This document shows positions 34,082 through 46,038 of a stretch of DNA of 64,000 nt, piece by piece (positions within the stretch are counted from its first letter, which is position 1; every line of letters begins with the position of its first letter). Position numbers and translations under genes: made by a program. The notes under the pieces were generated by a model, which was not told where the DNA came from, did no database searches, and saw only the letters and a list, made by a program, of their open reading frames with translations. The DNA is from Sinelater perroti (taxonomy: Eukaryota > Arthropoda > Insecta > Coleoptera > Elateridae): positions 23,527,501 through 23,591,500 of the forward strand of contig JARFIY010000099.1 in NCBI GenBank assembly GCA_036346155.1, written 5' to 3'.

Positions 34082-34330
34082 TTGTGCGAATTTAAGTTCT
34101 GCGACAAAAAGGTAGATTTTTTTATGGTGAAACAGTGGTTTTATTTAAGTGCACTGTCAAAATATCTACATCGAAAAATATTACTGCGTATATTGTGGAC
34201 CCAGCGAAGTGTTGTACATTACAAGTTGCTTCCGCTTGGTGAAATAGTAACGGCCAAAGTTACCAACAGCAACTCATGCATGTTAATGACGCACTTGAGA
34301 GGAAGCAGAAATTTTGTTTCACACTAGTTT
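34082..34330 (+). pseudogene. Mariner transposase middle-domain scrap
   Basis: The 81-codon frame contains ILWTQRSVVHYKLLPLGEIV followed by TAKVTNSNSCMLMTHL. This matches the mariner segment W.Q.GVVYYELL.PGETV.A..Y..QL.RL between the first and second catalytic aspartates. No TIRs found and flanking text is not recognisable as transposase. Only about 60 residues are convincing. Confidence 0.6.
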
Positions 34331-34747
34331 TAACTTAAAATGAAATATTTTATCAGACTCGGTGTATTTAATAGAGTTCGCTTTTTTAGATTATTCCCTC
34401 TTCAGATATCTACAAAATCACCTATCTGATACCTTTTCCACTTTTGGCGAATATGTAAAAAAAATTGATTGAGTACGTCAACTTCAAATCACCCTTCTTT
34501 TCCAAAGCGAAATTTGGTGCAAATAGACAATAAGCGCAGTTATCAAATTAGGTAAATCGTCGACTTTTTAAAAATAAATGTAACAGTTTAGCAATAAAGG
34601 ACTTTAATTAAGTCGCGCTTTTGATATTAGGTAGACTAACTTAAAATTGTAAAATGTAAATTTGAAGATAAACTTTAATAAATAAACTTATTAAATAATT
34701 TAATTTGTACTAAAACAATGAAATGACAAATAATAATTTTTAAATTA

Positions 34748-35607
34748 CGAGGGTGAATCAAATATAAACGAGACTTTTGATCTCGGGCGCGCAATATTAA
34801 CGCGCGAGAGTTCTTGCTTCGTCAGGTGTTGGGTAGGGATGTCAGGAGTGGGGGAAGCAGGCGGGCGATTTCGTTCGTTCCTGTCTGAGCAGGAGGTGCC
34901 GTCGCCAATTGCGCAGCGTATTATCATTAAATTTCTCGCCACGGAAGGTGTAAAACCGGCTAAAATACAGAGGAGATTGACTGCGCAGTTCAAGGAAGAG
35001 ACACTGTTACAAGCTAGAGTGTTCGCATGGCACAAAAAGTTCGTGGAGGGTCGTGAGAATGTTGAAAATGAGAGCCATGATCGCCGACCTCGCACCAGCA
35101 TTACCAACGAAAACATCGTCCGCTTTCAACAATTTATTGAGGGTGACATACATCTGACCATCGATGAGATTGCATCTGAGATTGGAACAAATTATGGCAG
35201 CACTTTTTAGATCATCACAGAGGAGCTAGGGTTTCGTAAGGTGTGCGTAAGGTGGGTGCCTCGCCTTCTGACAATTGAGCAGAAATTGCATCGTTCACAG
35301 TTGAACACCCTCCATGCAACCCTGACCTATCGCCCTGCGACTATCACCTACTCGGTCCTCTCAAGGAAGCCATGAGAGGGTATAGATTCGACAGCGATGC
35401 GAAGGTTGAGGTCTATGTGCGCAATTGGCTGGAAAAACGACCAACTTCATTCTACGAGGAAGGCATTTCAAAATTAGCTACACGTTGGGAAAAATGTGTT
35501 TCTAAATCAGGAGATTGTGTAGAAAAATAATCTACTATTCTTTTGTTTCAAGTTCAAATAAAATATTTTTTAAAAAATAAGTCTCGTTTATATTTGATTC
35601 ACCCTCG
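34748..35607 (+). mobile_element. Internally deleted mariner with perfect 29-bp TIRs
   Basis: Positions 34748-34776 are the exact reverse complement of 35579-35607 (outer end CGAGGGTGAATCAAATATAA). TA occurs on both sides (34746-34747, 35608-35609). At 860 bp it is about 400-450 bp shorter than a complete mariner; the coding middle is lost. Perfect TIRs imply recent movement or good conservation of transposase binding, so it could be mobilised by a full-length relative elsewhere. Confidence 0.95.
34839..35530 (+). pseudogene. Mariner transposase with DNA-binding half and C-terminus, catalytic centre deleted
   Basis: From ATG 34839 an uninterrupted 123-codon N-terminal half covers two helix-turn-helix units: VPSPIAQRIIIKFLATEG, FAWHKKFVEGRENVENE and IDEIASEIGTNYGSTF. 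It ends at TAG 35208-35210, a probable CAG-to-TAG change because the text continues IITEELGFRKVCVRWVPRLL and LTIEQKLHRS. Near 35300 a deletion jumps, with frameshift, to VEHPPCNPDLSPCDYHLLGP (third catalytic Asp) and on to SKLATRWEKCVSKSGDCVEK, stop at 35528-35530. The first two catalytic aspartates are gone. The intact N-terminal half might still bind TIRs if expressed, acting as a repressor; that is speculation. Confidence 0.9.
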
Positions 35608-35609
35608 TA

Positions 35610-36344
35610 TTTAATAATGTTTTTTTTTAAGAATGTGTTATGAATCTCAAAAAGATCTTTGACCTCACATACTGCAGAAGTAAGCACTGAAGACAGCAAA
35701 CAGCTGTATGATAAAAATAAGGGTACAAATTAAAATTATGAAAATATTTTTTTGTATAATTTTACATAAATTGCAAGTATTAAAATAAATGTTGTTCTTT
35801 TTTACATACATTAAAATATTTCTAATTAATTACCCCGTTTACTCACATCGGTAACCCTCAGGGTACTCAATATTTATTTTATCGAATTAAAATGAATGCA
35901 AATCAAGTATCTATATGTTTTATCCAAAACAAGGTTTGAGCGCCGTTAACTATAATAACTTATATAATGGTATTAAAAGTTTCGATAGGCACAATCTGCA
36001 AATTATACTTGGAAGAAGAACAGTATACCATAAAAATTCTTTTGGTCTAACAGCACAGCTTCGTATAAACCCAGACCAAAGTTTTACGCTTTTTTAGAAT
36101 CTGAGATCGTTTTGCTGTAATTGGTAAACAAATCTGAGATGCAAGTCGTGTATATTGAGATATTTTCATTAACTATGAATATTTGAGTCGGACTGAATGT
36201 AGCTAAAATGGTCATGTAGTTCAAATTCTAGATTTTAAAATCTTTATGTTTCAAACACAGAGAATCTGTAACTGGAGATGTGCTACAATGAGCAAAGTAA
36301 ACCAGTCCAAAGAACGCCAAAAAACGGTGAAAACGAGAGTAAAT
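35610..36344. other. Non-coding stretch
   Basis: One 60-codon + frame (35915-36097) without recognised features. Nothing else. Confidence 0.35.
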
Positions 36345-38860
36345 GGCATAGAATAGGAACATGAATTATCAGGATCATAAATAGAAAAGAAAAGAAACCG
36401 ATCAAAGAAATTAAGAAATATAAAATACAAATACTAATAATTAGATAGACAAAAAATAAAGGGGTAGGAAAGATAATTGTGGAAGAATATGATTTACTTT
36501 ATAGTGGAGTAGAAATCAATAAAAGAGCTGAAGCAGAGGTAGGTTGTGCGATAACCCCGAAGTACATGAAACTAGTTGAATAAAAATTAATAAGTAAAGT
36601 AATAATCAAAGTGACATTCGCACATAGTAACACTGGAACAATGGATGTAATAATAGTATATGGACTGGATGAAAATGATGCGCTGGGTAAAAAGGAACAA
36701 TTTTGGAATGAGTTTCAATGGTATATGAAGAAGTGGACAATCCCACTATAATTACTGGGGACTTTAATGGCAAAATAGGAAATCACAGTATAGACAGACA
36801 AAGAGTGATGGGCATTTATGGAGAGATAACAATAAATAGAAATGGCAAGAAACTTATAGATTTGGCATTCAAAACAAACTGGTGATACAAAACTCCTTCT
36901 ATAAATACATAAGAACTGCCACAAATACAATAGGGAAGAACCAGGAAGAGACGAATGATCAATTATAGACTATGTTATTACAGAGGAAGCAAACAAAACC
37001 ATCATACAAGATGTAAGAGTTAGAAGGTTCCGAATCATCGACTTATCACTAGCTGCTAGCAGCAAAAATGGAAAATAACAAGGGAAAATAGTATGAGAGG
37101 GTAGTATGTGAACTTAACAAAAATGAAATATAAATTATTAAAATATATAAATATCAAGAACAGCAGATAAGAAAGGTATATATGGAGAATAAATATCGAA
37201 CGAGATACAAGATGCAGCAGATAAATTTTAAAATATAACAATAGATGCAGAATTGGAGAAATGCAGAAGCCTATGAAAATGATGAAACAATGAAACGAAT
37301 GGCAAAAGAGAAAATTAAAATAACCAAAGCTAAGGTATTGAATGATTTTGAGAACAAGATGGAAAAAGACATCCGATCAAACCAGAAGGTGTTTTATAAA
37401 GTTCTTAAGATTATGAGAAACAAAGGAAGGAAAATGGGTTGAGACAAATTATGGACAGAAAGGGAAAGATAATTACTGAAGATAATAAAGTTATGGGCAG
37501 ATAGAAACAGTATTTTCAAGATATGTTGGATGGAGTTGATATATAGGAAAAAAAGAAATAAGAGCACAAGATAGGGCATTAAAGCCAGAAGAAGGAAGAG
37601 ACAGTATACAATTTGAAGAAGTAGAGAAAGCGGCAGGAAAATTGAAGAATGGGAAAGCATCAGGAGTAGATGGCATAAAAGCAGAATTACTCAAATATAT
37701 GGGAGAAGATATATGGTGCTACTATACAAAATTGTTAATGAAGCATGAATAAGAGTACCCAAAGACTGAAAAAATTCGGTAATAGTTCTATTCTTCAAAA
37801 AGAAAATCAGATGACATGCTCCAATTATCGTGGAGTATCATTGCTTTACTAATCTTGTAAGGTGTACGAGATGATTTTAGATAAAGTATTAAGAAAAGAT
37901 GTAGAAGATAAATTGCATGAAGCACAAAGAGGATTTAGACCTGGACAGTACCCACGATTACATATTTACAATGAGAAATGTACTAGAGAAATCACTACTC
38001 TACAATAAAGAAGTATATATTTACTTTGTTGACCTAGAAAAGACCTTCGACAAGTTAATGAAACAAAATTTATGAGATGTTCTAGAGAGTAATGGTATTG
38101 AAAATAACTTGATAGAAGCTATTAAATCAATGTACAAAAAAAAACATAAAATATAGTTAGAAAGAACAACCGAAAAATTTAAAACTGCTCAGGGAGTTAG
38201 ACAAAGGAGCAACCTTCGTTTTTCGTATATTTATGGACGAAATTATAAGAAATATTAGCAGTAACAGTAAGAAGATGATTGTTGCGCATTACATGTTGAA
38301 ATCGGTAGACGTAGACGATTGCGGATTTACAGAGGATGTCCCAATAATGGCTAATACAAAAAAGTCTGCAATTCAATGTTAATCTATGGTTGGAAGAACT
38401 GGAAATAAACGGAATGAAAACTAATATTATCAAGACAAAAGTAGTAGTGATGTCAAACAACAAGGAGAGAAGAGTAAGCATACAAATCAACAATCAAATA
38501 GTGAAGCAAGTTAAAAATATAAAGTATCTAGGAATAACTATAGATAATACTGAAAAATTAGATGAGGAAATTAATAACAGAATTACCACAAAAACAAAAA
38601 TGTTCCATGGTATTAATAGAGGATTTTTCAACAAAAAAGAAATCAGTAATAAAACAAAAATGACCATATACTTACCGACATTACTGTACGGAGGCTAAAC
38701 ATGGATCTTAACCGAGAAGTCACATAACAAAATTCAGGTCCTAGAAATGAAATACCTGAGAATAGTAGTAAAAATAACGATAATGGACAAAATAAGAAAA
38801 GATAATATAAGAGAAAAATTAAAAATGGAGAGTGCTAGGAAATATATCGAGAAGGCCTGC
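36345..38860 (+). pseudogene. RTE-like LINE, third family, endonuclease plus RT remnant
   Basis: Endonuclease: RIGT-stop-IIRIINRKEKK (about 36350-36395, like RIGTWNVRGL), YSGVEINKRAEAEVGC (36501-36550), IVYGLDENDALGKKEQFW (about 36655-36710), an ITGDFNGKIGN-type motif (36753-36783, broken by frameshift) and SIIDYVI (36958-36980). Linker frame 37245-37442 is intact for 65 codons. RT: LKNGKASGVDGIKAELL (37640-37690), RGFRPG-like GFRPGQ (near 37930), FVDLEKTFDK (about 38020-38052), IFMDEIIRNI (38228-38258), FTEDVPIMAN where FADD is expected (38330-38350), GMKTNIIKTKVVVMS (38413-38455) and IKYLGITIDN (38518-38547). It ends around KMESARKYIEKA without the C-terminal half. Distinct from both families above. 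Dozens of lesions; inactive. Confidence 0.82.
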
Positions 38861-39090
38861 CTAATTACGGTGGTGACGACATGTAATATTGTAATTCTTG
38901 GAGATGTCTAAGTAGTTGATCAGCTCCTTGGGCTAGTACGCATCTCCATACTATTACAACAATTCTATGTTTAATTGTAGAAAGTACACATTTGAACTAA
39001 TGGTCTGATTTAGATAACTTTTTAACATACTATTGGTTACTAAATAGTATCTTACACGATTCATTTATATCCAGGTTTTTATATTCTTTA
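38861..39090. other. Short non-coding spacer
   Basis: Contains a small inverted repeat (GGAGATG near 38900 and CATCTCC near 38942). Otherwise nothing. Confidence 0.35.
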
Positions 39091-39102
39091 GCCTACTGTA
39101 CA
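39091..39102. repeat. RTE copy D target-site duplication, left copy
   Basis: GCCTACTGTACA, identical to 39281-39292. Confidence 0.85.
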
Positions 39103-39280
39103 AGGCAAATTCAAAAGAAAGAGAAGTGTGGGCCGAAGAAAAACTTCCTGTCTACGAAACCAAAAGGAATGGTACGGCTGTAGTACAAATGAACTGTTTA
39201 GAGCTGCTGTGAACAAGGTGCGAATTGCAATGATAGTTTCCAACCTCCGATAGGAGACGGAACTGGAAGAAGATGAAGAA
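39103..39280 (+). mobile_element. Severely 5'-truncated RTE insertion (copy D), 178 bp
   Basis: Encodes only the extreme C-terminus of the RTE protein: KRKRSVGRRKTSCLRNQKEW (39115-39175), ELFRAAVNKVRIAMIVSNL (about 39190-39248), an early stop, then a GAAGAAGATGAAGAA tail. Flanked by a perfect 12-bp duplication (39091-39102 and 39281-39292), so both boundaries are exact. It belongs to the same clade as copies A, B and C; the downstream TTCCAACCTCCG text resembles the ends of A and C. Confidence 0.9.
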
Positions 39281-39292
39281 GCCTACTGTACA
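39281..39292. repeat. RTE copy D target-site duplication, right copy
   Basis: GCCTACTGTACA, identical to 39091-39102. Confidence 0.85.
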
Positions 39293-39879
39293 TAAATAAA
39301 CAATGTTTGTCTTACAGTAGATTTCTAACATTGGCAGGTTCGTAACATAATTTAGTTAAGTTAAAAATTTTACGGGATAGAATTATTTTTTATAAAGCAC
39401 CAAAATTTCCTTGGTCGCTCACTATCCGAATTATGAGCGACTACGTTATTATTGACCTTAAAGTATTTCAGCTGTTTTGCGCAGAATAAAAGTTTTGCTG
39501 AAAGCAAAACTTAGTACATTGCTAAAGTTTGAAGTACATTTTGTTCAGAACGGCAACAATGGAATTACCAAAAATAGATTCAATGCGGGTTGTGTGATCT
39601 GCGGTGCACATGTGGAGAATAAAATAGGCACACTATTTATGCAAGACTTTATTACCTACAACGTTAATAAGTTTCTGACTATTCAAAGTATTTGTTTATT
39701 TCATAAGAATTGTCTAATGAAATACTTACTACTCTAGCCAGAATGTTTCTTCTTCGATGTAAGTGAAAACAGCGTGTAGCACAATCTACTTTTACTTTTC
39801 CTTGTCTTGAATAAAGTATTTTCATTTTGGTTTCCCAAGTTTTCTTAGGTCGTTTATAATATTATCAATTTATTTTTTA
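39293..39879. other. Unassigned stretch with an 86-codon + frame
   Basis: Frame 39477-39737 carries a CVICG motif (FNAGCVICGAHVENKIG). A similar arrangement, FNSSGICIICGSKVKN, lies on the minus strand of 43619-43891. No family recognised. If real, they may be scraps of one repeat-encoded zinc-binding protein. Confidence 0.25.
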
Positions 39880-40680
39880 TAGTGGCTTTTTAATGATCCT
39901 CTTTTTAGTTTTCTATTCATTGCCCTTTTTGGATATCATATTATTCCATTCGCCACAACGTCAGAACCACCTCAATCTCTGGGTTTTGATCTACTGCAAT
40001 AATTGTGGCCCGCTTTCTTCTTTTGTAGTTCAAAATGTATTCTTAGTTGCCTTCCACCCAAATTCTTATCATATTCCAGGCCAAACTATATTCTTCCAAA
40101 CTTTTCTTTCAAATCGATTTAGTAATTCTTGATTGTTAGTACTTAAGATCTTATTAGTGTTTGTATAGTTAATTTTGTCAATGCTATTCGTTCCTGTTAC
40201 ATATATTTTAAGGTAATTGTTTGCTTTTCCAAATTTTTTGTTAGCAAGTACAATTTTTTGTTCATTGTGTCGTTCTAGTTAAAAATGTACTTATTTCTTC
40301 ATTTACCTATAGGCCAAACTGTTAGGTGACTTTTATTTTAATTATGCTTCACTAATCGCATTCTTGTTTCTTCCTACTATGATCACATCGTCTGCAAACG
40401 CTAGTAATTATATTTGTCTGTTTTATACTACTTCAATTGGATTGAGGATAATATTTCTTATTTCTCTTTTTAGTACTAGGTTTAGTATATTTTTTACTCC
40501 TTTTTATCTCAAAGCCTTCAAAAAGCTGCTCTTCTATTCTACATTTGCTTTTTGTTGCGTTTATTGTCATTTTCACAATAAACCCAATTCTTTTTAATTT
40601 AATTGGAATTTTAAAGAATTTTAATACTTTATATATTGCATGTCGTTTGATGTTGTCATACGTCTTTCTAATATCAATAT
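39880..40680 (-). pseudogene. Non-LTR reverse transcriptase remnant with FADD box
   Basis: On the minus strand: YDNIKRHAIYKVLKFFKIP (about 40600-40660) resembles the YDSIKR--LY-AL-EFGIP segment after motif A. IVKMTINATKSKCRIEEQLF and FEIKR follow (about 40500-40580). LLAFADDVIIVGRNKNAISE (40345-40405) holds an intact FADD active-site box. Farther on, FERKVWKNIVWPG (about 40085-40125) resembles the FERKVLRRIYGP block. The N-terminal part and endonuclease are absent and several stops occur. The clade is uncertain; the words match an insect LINE type different from the RTE copies around it. Confidence 0.7.
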
Positions 40681-40692
40681 ATAACTGGTGTA

Positions 40693-41641
40693 CGAGGTGT
40701 GCAGATAAAGTAATGAGACCGATTCTTTATTATTTGATCAGGCAATGATAGTTACACTTGGGAATTGTCCTCTTCAAAGTAATTGACTTGGAAAGCCACA
40801 CACGGTTCATCCACTCGTCATATTAGTGCTGGAACGCGAATACTAGAATCGCCTTCAGCTGATCGGTAACGATATTTTCAATGTTCGATACTGTCCTAAA
40901 ATGACGTCCTTTGAGATGCATTTTCACATGTGGGAAAAAGAAAAAATCACACGGATTCAAGTCGGGTGAATAAGAGGGCTAAGGAGGTTTGTTTCGGGGT
41001 CGTACTGAAACACCCAAGTCTCGTTTCAGAAAACGAGGATCCTTTTCAATTGCTTAAAAAAGTCAAAGCACGTGTTCCTAGGGTTGTCCTTTTGTTTCAG
41101 CGAAAGGTTTTTCATAACCATTTTCACCCATATTTTTTGCGTTCCCAATTCGTTGGTCAAAATCTGGTGAACGGTAATCTGCGCCAAATGCAACTCTTCC
41201 CCGATCATTATGACTGTCAGCCGACGATCAGAACGCACAAGCTGCCAGAGCTATCGACATTGGTGTCATTCCGTGCAGTTGCAGGTCGTACGCTGCACGG
41301 TTTATCTTCAAGTGTCTCTCTTCCTTCTGAATGCCTTAAACCACCGAAACACTTGCGCTCTTGACAAAACAGTGTCTCCATAGGCATGCTAAAGTTTTGC
41401 AAACGTTTCTGTTGCACTGTGCCCAAGTCTAAAGCAAAACCGGATCTCACACCATTGTTCGACTTTACAGTCATTTATCGTCAAAACGCACTCGCCAAAA
41501 ACGTTTTACAGAACAAATCGCTACTGACTCGCACTGAACGCGCATCGGATGTCGATCCGCTTTTCTTCCAAGCGGGCAGCCCCCGATGTTCCCAGATTGC
41601 ACGCTACACCATCAGTCTCATTGCTTTATTTATACACTTCG
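40693..41641 (-). mobile_element. Mariner with diverged TIRs and deleted catalytic middle
   Basis: The left end CGAGGTGTGCAGATAAAGTA (40693 on) and the inverted right end (from 41641, CGAAGTGTATAAATAAAGCA) agree at about 30 of 35 positions, with TA on each side (40691-40692, 41642-41643). Length about 949 bp. The gene runs on minus. The element sits directly against the RT remnant at 39880-40680, probably having inserted into it or beside it. Confidence 0.85.
40860..41480 (-). pseudogene. Mariner transposase remnant, first Asp altered, middle deleted
   Basis: Minus-strand frame 41474-41217 covers the N-terminal DNA-binding domain (GRETLEDKPCSVRPATARN). Frame 41238-41026 continues with MRSDRRLTVIMIGEELHLAQ, ITVHQILTNELG and VMKNLSLKQKDN. 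The block ETWVFQYDPET (about 40995-41025) is preceded by N where the family has the first catalytic D. It then jumps to SYSPDLNPCDFFFFPHVKMH (about 40920-40980) with the third aspartate region, so the second aspartate and about 100 residues are deleted. VRSDRRLT and PHPPYSPDL words are standard mariner. Inactive. Confidence 0.82.
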
Positions 41642-41643
41642 TA

Positions 41644-44084
41644 CATCATAATTAAATTCTCAGAATTATTTTAGAATTTGGTGCATGGTGAATAAGAGAT
41701 CGGTAATAGTTCTGTTATATTTTTTGCAATATTTTTTGGATAATGCGCGCGAGAGCTTTATGTATTAACATTTTTGTGTGCAGCATAAATAATTCCACTT
41801 TGAAGTGGCAAGCTTAACAACATATTTACGTTTGAAGCAGTATGCTCTGTTCAAGTTTTTGAATTTTGATGTAAAATTATTTTTTTCGTTTTTTTATTAA
41901 TCACAGATCAGTACAATATCCTTATTAGAACAAATGCTGCCCATTTTTATTTGAAAAACTGTTACCATAAAATAATAAAAACCAAAAAAAAAATAATTAT
42001 ATAGTGTACTAATCCACCGAAGCAATTAATTTTTGTCAGTTAAAAATAACCAAAACCTTTATAGGAACAATGGGATGGGAAAGAGTAGAGTTATCTCTAA
42101 GCGGTACAAACATTTGCTCTACAGATACCATTCTCCGCATGGTTACGTCCGCTTAGATTTTGTAGATCCAAAAACCCTAATTGTGAACAAATTTGCATAT
42201 AAATATTATCCTAATCTTTATGGTAAAGTTGTAGATTAAATAACTAACTATTTTCGATTAATGCTACTTCTACCCAAAGTTTTTGAAAGGACACTTGATA
42301 TCAACTTTTTAAATTCACCTTTAGTAACGTGCATTGGGAGCCCAAATGTACATTGAAGAAGTGATTATAAGCCGTTTTAATTCGCATCACGCAATGGACG
42401 TTAGCTAAACTTTGTGTTAACCCGAGCATTTGAACGCAAAAGTGATATGAATTATTAAATACAGATATTGATTCGTAGAACTGCAATGTATTTCTTTAAT
42501 GCTTTAACATTTGCTAGTGTCATTTTTAATATCCTAGAATTGATTTATTAAATGTTCTGAAATTATTTCAGTTTGTGTTTTAATTGTTGGTTGAAACATT
42601 TCTCACTAAACCTAGTTTTGACTTTTACAATACCGGTATATATTGTCTCCAAAAACAACTAATTTAAATTAAATTAATCTTATTATCATTAAAATCCTTC
42701 GAAGATATTAGTTTACTATGAGAACGATTTTTTTTAATTTGCTTTAGCAAATTTTTATTTTAGGCTTATTTTCTAACAATTTTCAGGATTTTTAAAATAA
42801 TAGTATAGCTTTCGAAATTTGCTTTAATAAATTCTTTACCAACCTTCTTACCACTCAAAAATTCTATTGTAAACTTTAAAGGTGAACAAAATACAATTGG
42901 TTTCTATTACTACAGTATTTGGGTAAAGTACACTAAAAAATATAAAATTGTGAGTAGGATAGTTGCAAAGCAACGCACAGTTAAATGTTTTTAAAATATG
43001 GAATGCAGTGATTCTGCAATAAGGAGATTAAAAATAGTTCTTATTAATTTTTGTTAGAATATTGCTGATAAACATTTAAAATATCTTTCACAACGGGGTT
43101 TTAAGTGGGATATTGGCAAATTTTTTAACATATAAAGTTGTGGTCAAATGAATAAAAGATCTAAAAGACCACAAACTAAAAATTTTTTAATGAGTTTAGT
43201 TTGATTTTCATCTTAGTTTTAGTTTTAGTGCGCTTTACTTTTACAATATTAGCAATAAATATAAAATATCCTAAATTATCTTTAAAAGGTGCACGGCAGA
43301 AATTTAAAGTTTCCTCAACGAGCAACTTTTGAAACTATCTTAAACTGCTTGTGATCGTTTAGAAGTTACGACGTAATTCCATTTCTAGAAGAAAACGCAG
43401 TTAAAAGTTGTCCAACTTTGAAGGACCCCACTAAACTTCATATTTGTTAGGAAGTGCAGCCAGCGGCCTTGCTTTTCAGTTGCTTAGTAACCTGATTCTA
43501 ATTCCATAAGTAGAACTATGATTTATTAAATTTTATTTTAAAATACTTTTACAAATTATAAAAACATAAGAAATTATAATTATATTTTTCAATGAAATTT
43601 CTCTACTTTGTTCGACGTTCAACAACCGTTTCCAATACTCTTAGCATAAATTGCAAAGTTAACAATGTACTTCTGCCAAGACGTCATTTGTTCTAAATTA
43701 TTTTCACTATTAAGATTAGAAGTTTTATGTCGAATGATACTTTTTGATTGTTTAAACAAATTCTTCACTTTTGAACCACATATAATACATATACCACTAC
43801 TGTTAAAATCAATAAAATATTGTTTCATCAAAGAAACCTTATTGCAGGGCACTTTTAGAAGAAGGTGAAGGTTTTTAAAAAAGTTTAACAAATAAGTTTC
43901 TAAACCATTTTTTCTTTAAAAAATTGCAATTATTATAACTAAACTGCAATAGATACACTTTAAAATGTTGTGATCCAATTAATGGGTTAGTTTTATTATT
44001 TTTTAAGTAAATTAAACAAATTACTTCTTATACTAAGCAGTTATAAACCAGATCTATATTTACTAAAAGGTGTCGTTTGAAATA
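41644..44084. other. Non-coding stretch with small unassigned frames
   Basis: About 2.4 kb. Frame 42033-42239 (+, 68 codons; ISKRYKHLLYRYHSPHGYVR) and minus 43891-43619 (90 codons with CIICG) show no recognised domain. No repeats or RNA genes seen. Confidence 0.3.
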
Positions 44085-44990
44085 ATAATAATTTTGGCTC
44101 GAAATGAAGCGCCTTGTTGTGCAGCAACTGTGAAGCTAATCAAAGAATTTGAACTTTTTGATAAAGTTTTCCATGTAAAAAACTTAAAGCCAGACAAGTA
44201 TCTTAAAAATATTACTGTTGCATCTAAAAATATTGTAGAAAATCCGAATTTATCGATTTCAAGATTTTGACAATTGGATTCTCACAAATCAGTCTGTATT
44301 ATAAGTTGCATAGATATCTGGGTCTGAAAGCTAACAAAATTCAGCTGACACAACTTAAGCCACCAGATCATGAACAACGATGTAAATTAAATATTGGAGA
44401 AGCAAGAAACCAGCCTTCATTTAAAAAAATGACAGATTAAGCGCATTTTCACCTTACTGGGTGCACAAATAAACAAAACAGTCACATTTGGTGGTTTAAA
44501 AATCCAATATGATGGTCGAGAATTTCCTCTCCGCTTTAACAAATTAGTTTTTTGCGCTTTTTGGGATGATTGATCCGCATTTTTAAGAATAATGCTGACG
44601 AGACTGCTTCAGTAAATGGTGTGTGTATCATGAAATAATGACTAATTTTTTTTTCCAGAAGTGAATGCTGTAGACGACGTCTATTTTTACAAAGACAGCG
44701 CTATGTGCCACAGAAGTCGCGAGACAATTGCGTTACTGTGTCATAAATTTCTGGACAAGTAATTTCTCGAAATGCAAATTTCGACTAATAATCAAGATCA
44801 TGCGATATGACACCATCACATATTTTCTTTAAAGCTACGTCACAGATAAAACGTGTATCAATACTTTATCAAAGATTTAAATACTTAAAAACAATATCAC
44901 AGCTGTAATTCACGAAATCGGGTCGCAATTGTGCTAAAACGTTATGAAAAATTCTTTAAATAAATAACCGTTTGTAGAAGAAAAACTTCG
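44085..44990 (+). pseudogene. Tc1/mariner-type transposase remnant
   Basis: The 5' part in frame 44070-44270 (RNEAPCCAATVKLIKEF and SKNIVENPNLSIS) fits the DNA-binding region. It then continues in another frame with YYKLHRYLGLKANKIQLTQ and LKPPDHEQRC (about 44300-44375). The first catalytic block is TD-stop-AHFHLTGCTNKQN (about 44432-44475; the Glu of SDEAHFHL is a stop). The second is YKDSAMCHRSRETIALL (about 44690-44740) and the third CDMTPSHIFF (about 44803-44832). Order and spacing match the family that includes the element at 29441-30867, but TIRs were not found. Frameshifts and stops throughout. Confidence 0.75.
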
Positions 44991-45204
44991 TGTTATGCTT
45001 TTAAATAAAAATATCTTAATGCACTTAATAAAAACGTTGTACATAACATAAATAACACCTTTTAATAGAAGACTGTATCACTGATGCTGAAGTGTGTTTT
45101 AGTTATTTTTTTTACTTTCTCCCATTAAACATCATTACTTTTAAGATACTATTCAGTATATTGCTCTAATTAGCTTTAAGTTTTCTAACTTGCAATTTTA
45201 ACCT

Positions 45205-45330
45205 CCAAATTATTTTTTGTAAATTTCTGTTTACGTATCCTAATTATATATCCAAACCATGTAAGTTGGTTCTTTTTTGTTAATTGACCTTACATCCTAT
45301 TTTATTTTTTGTTTTCCATATCGCGTGCCG
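45205..45330 (-). pseudogene. LINE ORF2 C-terminal scrap
   Basis: Minus-strand KNQLTWFGYIIRIRKQKFTK (about 45215-45275) matches the R-L-W-GHV-RM segment that follows the RT domain in RTE- and R4-like LINEs. Only about 40 residues are recognisable. Confidence 0.4.
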
Positions 45331-45966
45331 TTATAACACGATTTATAACTTTATAAGCAAAATTTAACTTTCACTGAAAATTTAAATTTTCGAATATGGT
45401 GATGGCACTTTAGGATTTTGACTGAAGACTGTTGTAGACACATAAAAACTTAATCTATCAAATCTCTGGTTTATTGTAAATGCATAGTTGATATCAAACA
45501 ACAACTTCCACACCAAAGTTTCTTGTGGGGACTTTAATAAAATAAATAAACTTACAGAAAGGAATGAAAAAGGTGAAGCTTCAAAGTGCTGCGCGCTCTG
45601 GCGTAATTTAATTTAATTTCCCACTGTCTTATGCAACTGCGCAAATACATTTTGCAAAAATATAAACCGTTTTATTTAAAAAAAATTGCAAATGGTAAAT
45701 TACTCTTGTCATCAGGTCTGATAAGTCGATCAAAAAATAGGACTAGCTTGAACGTAACAAAATGCTTTCTTTGTTAACGGATTTTATTGTATAATTTGTT
45801 TTAATTAATTATTCTGTTATTTAATTTTTCCACATGCGACACTGACAGTTGTTCTAGGATATTTGACAATGAAATGAAACCGTTTCAGATATAATTAAAC
45901 GTTAGACATGGAAGAAACTCTTAACTTTTTGATGTTTATATTAGACCAAGTTGTCAAGCAATTTAA

Positions 45967-45970
<4 letters not shown>

Positions 45971-46034
<64 letters not shown>
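45971..46034. repeat. (TA)32 microsatellite
   Basis: Uninterrupted TA dinucleotides in AT-rich non-coding DNA. Confidence 0.98.

Positions 46035-46038
<4 letters not shown>

Noticed and set aside
37056..37694. Leu/Ser/Phe-rich minus-strand frames
   Set aside because: Complements of the plus-strand RTE-like linker and RT N-terminus.
45971..46034. Replication origin or AT-rich regulatory tract
   Set aside because: It is a plain (TA)n microsatellite with no supporting motifs.
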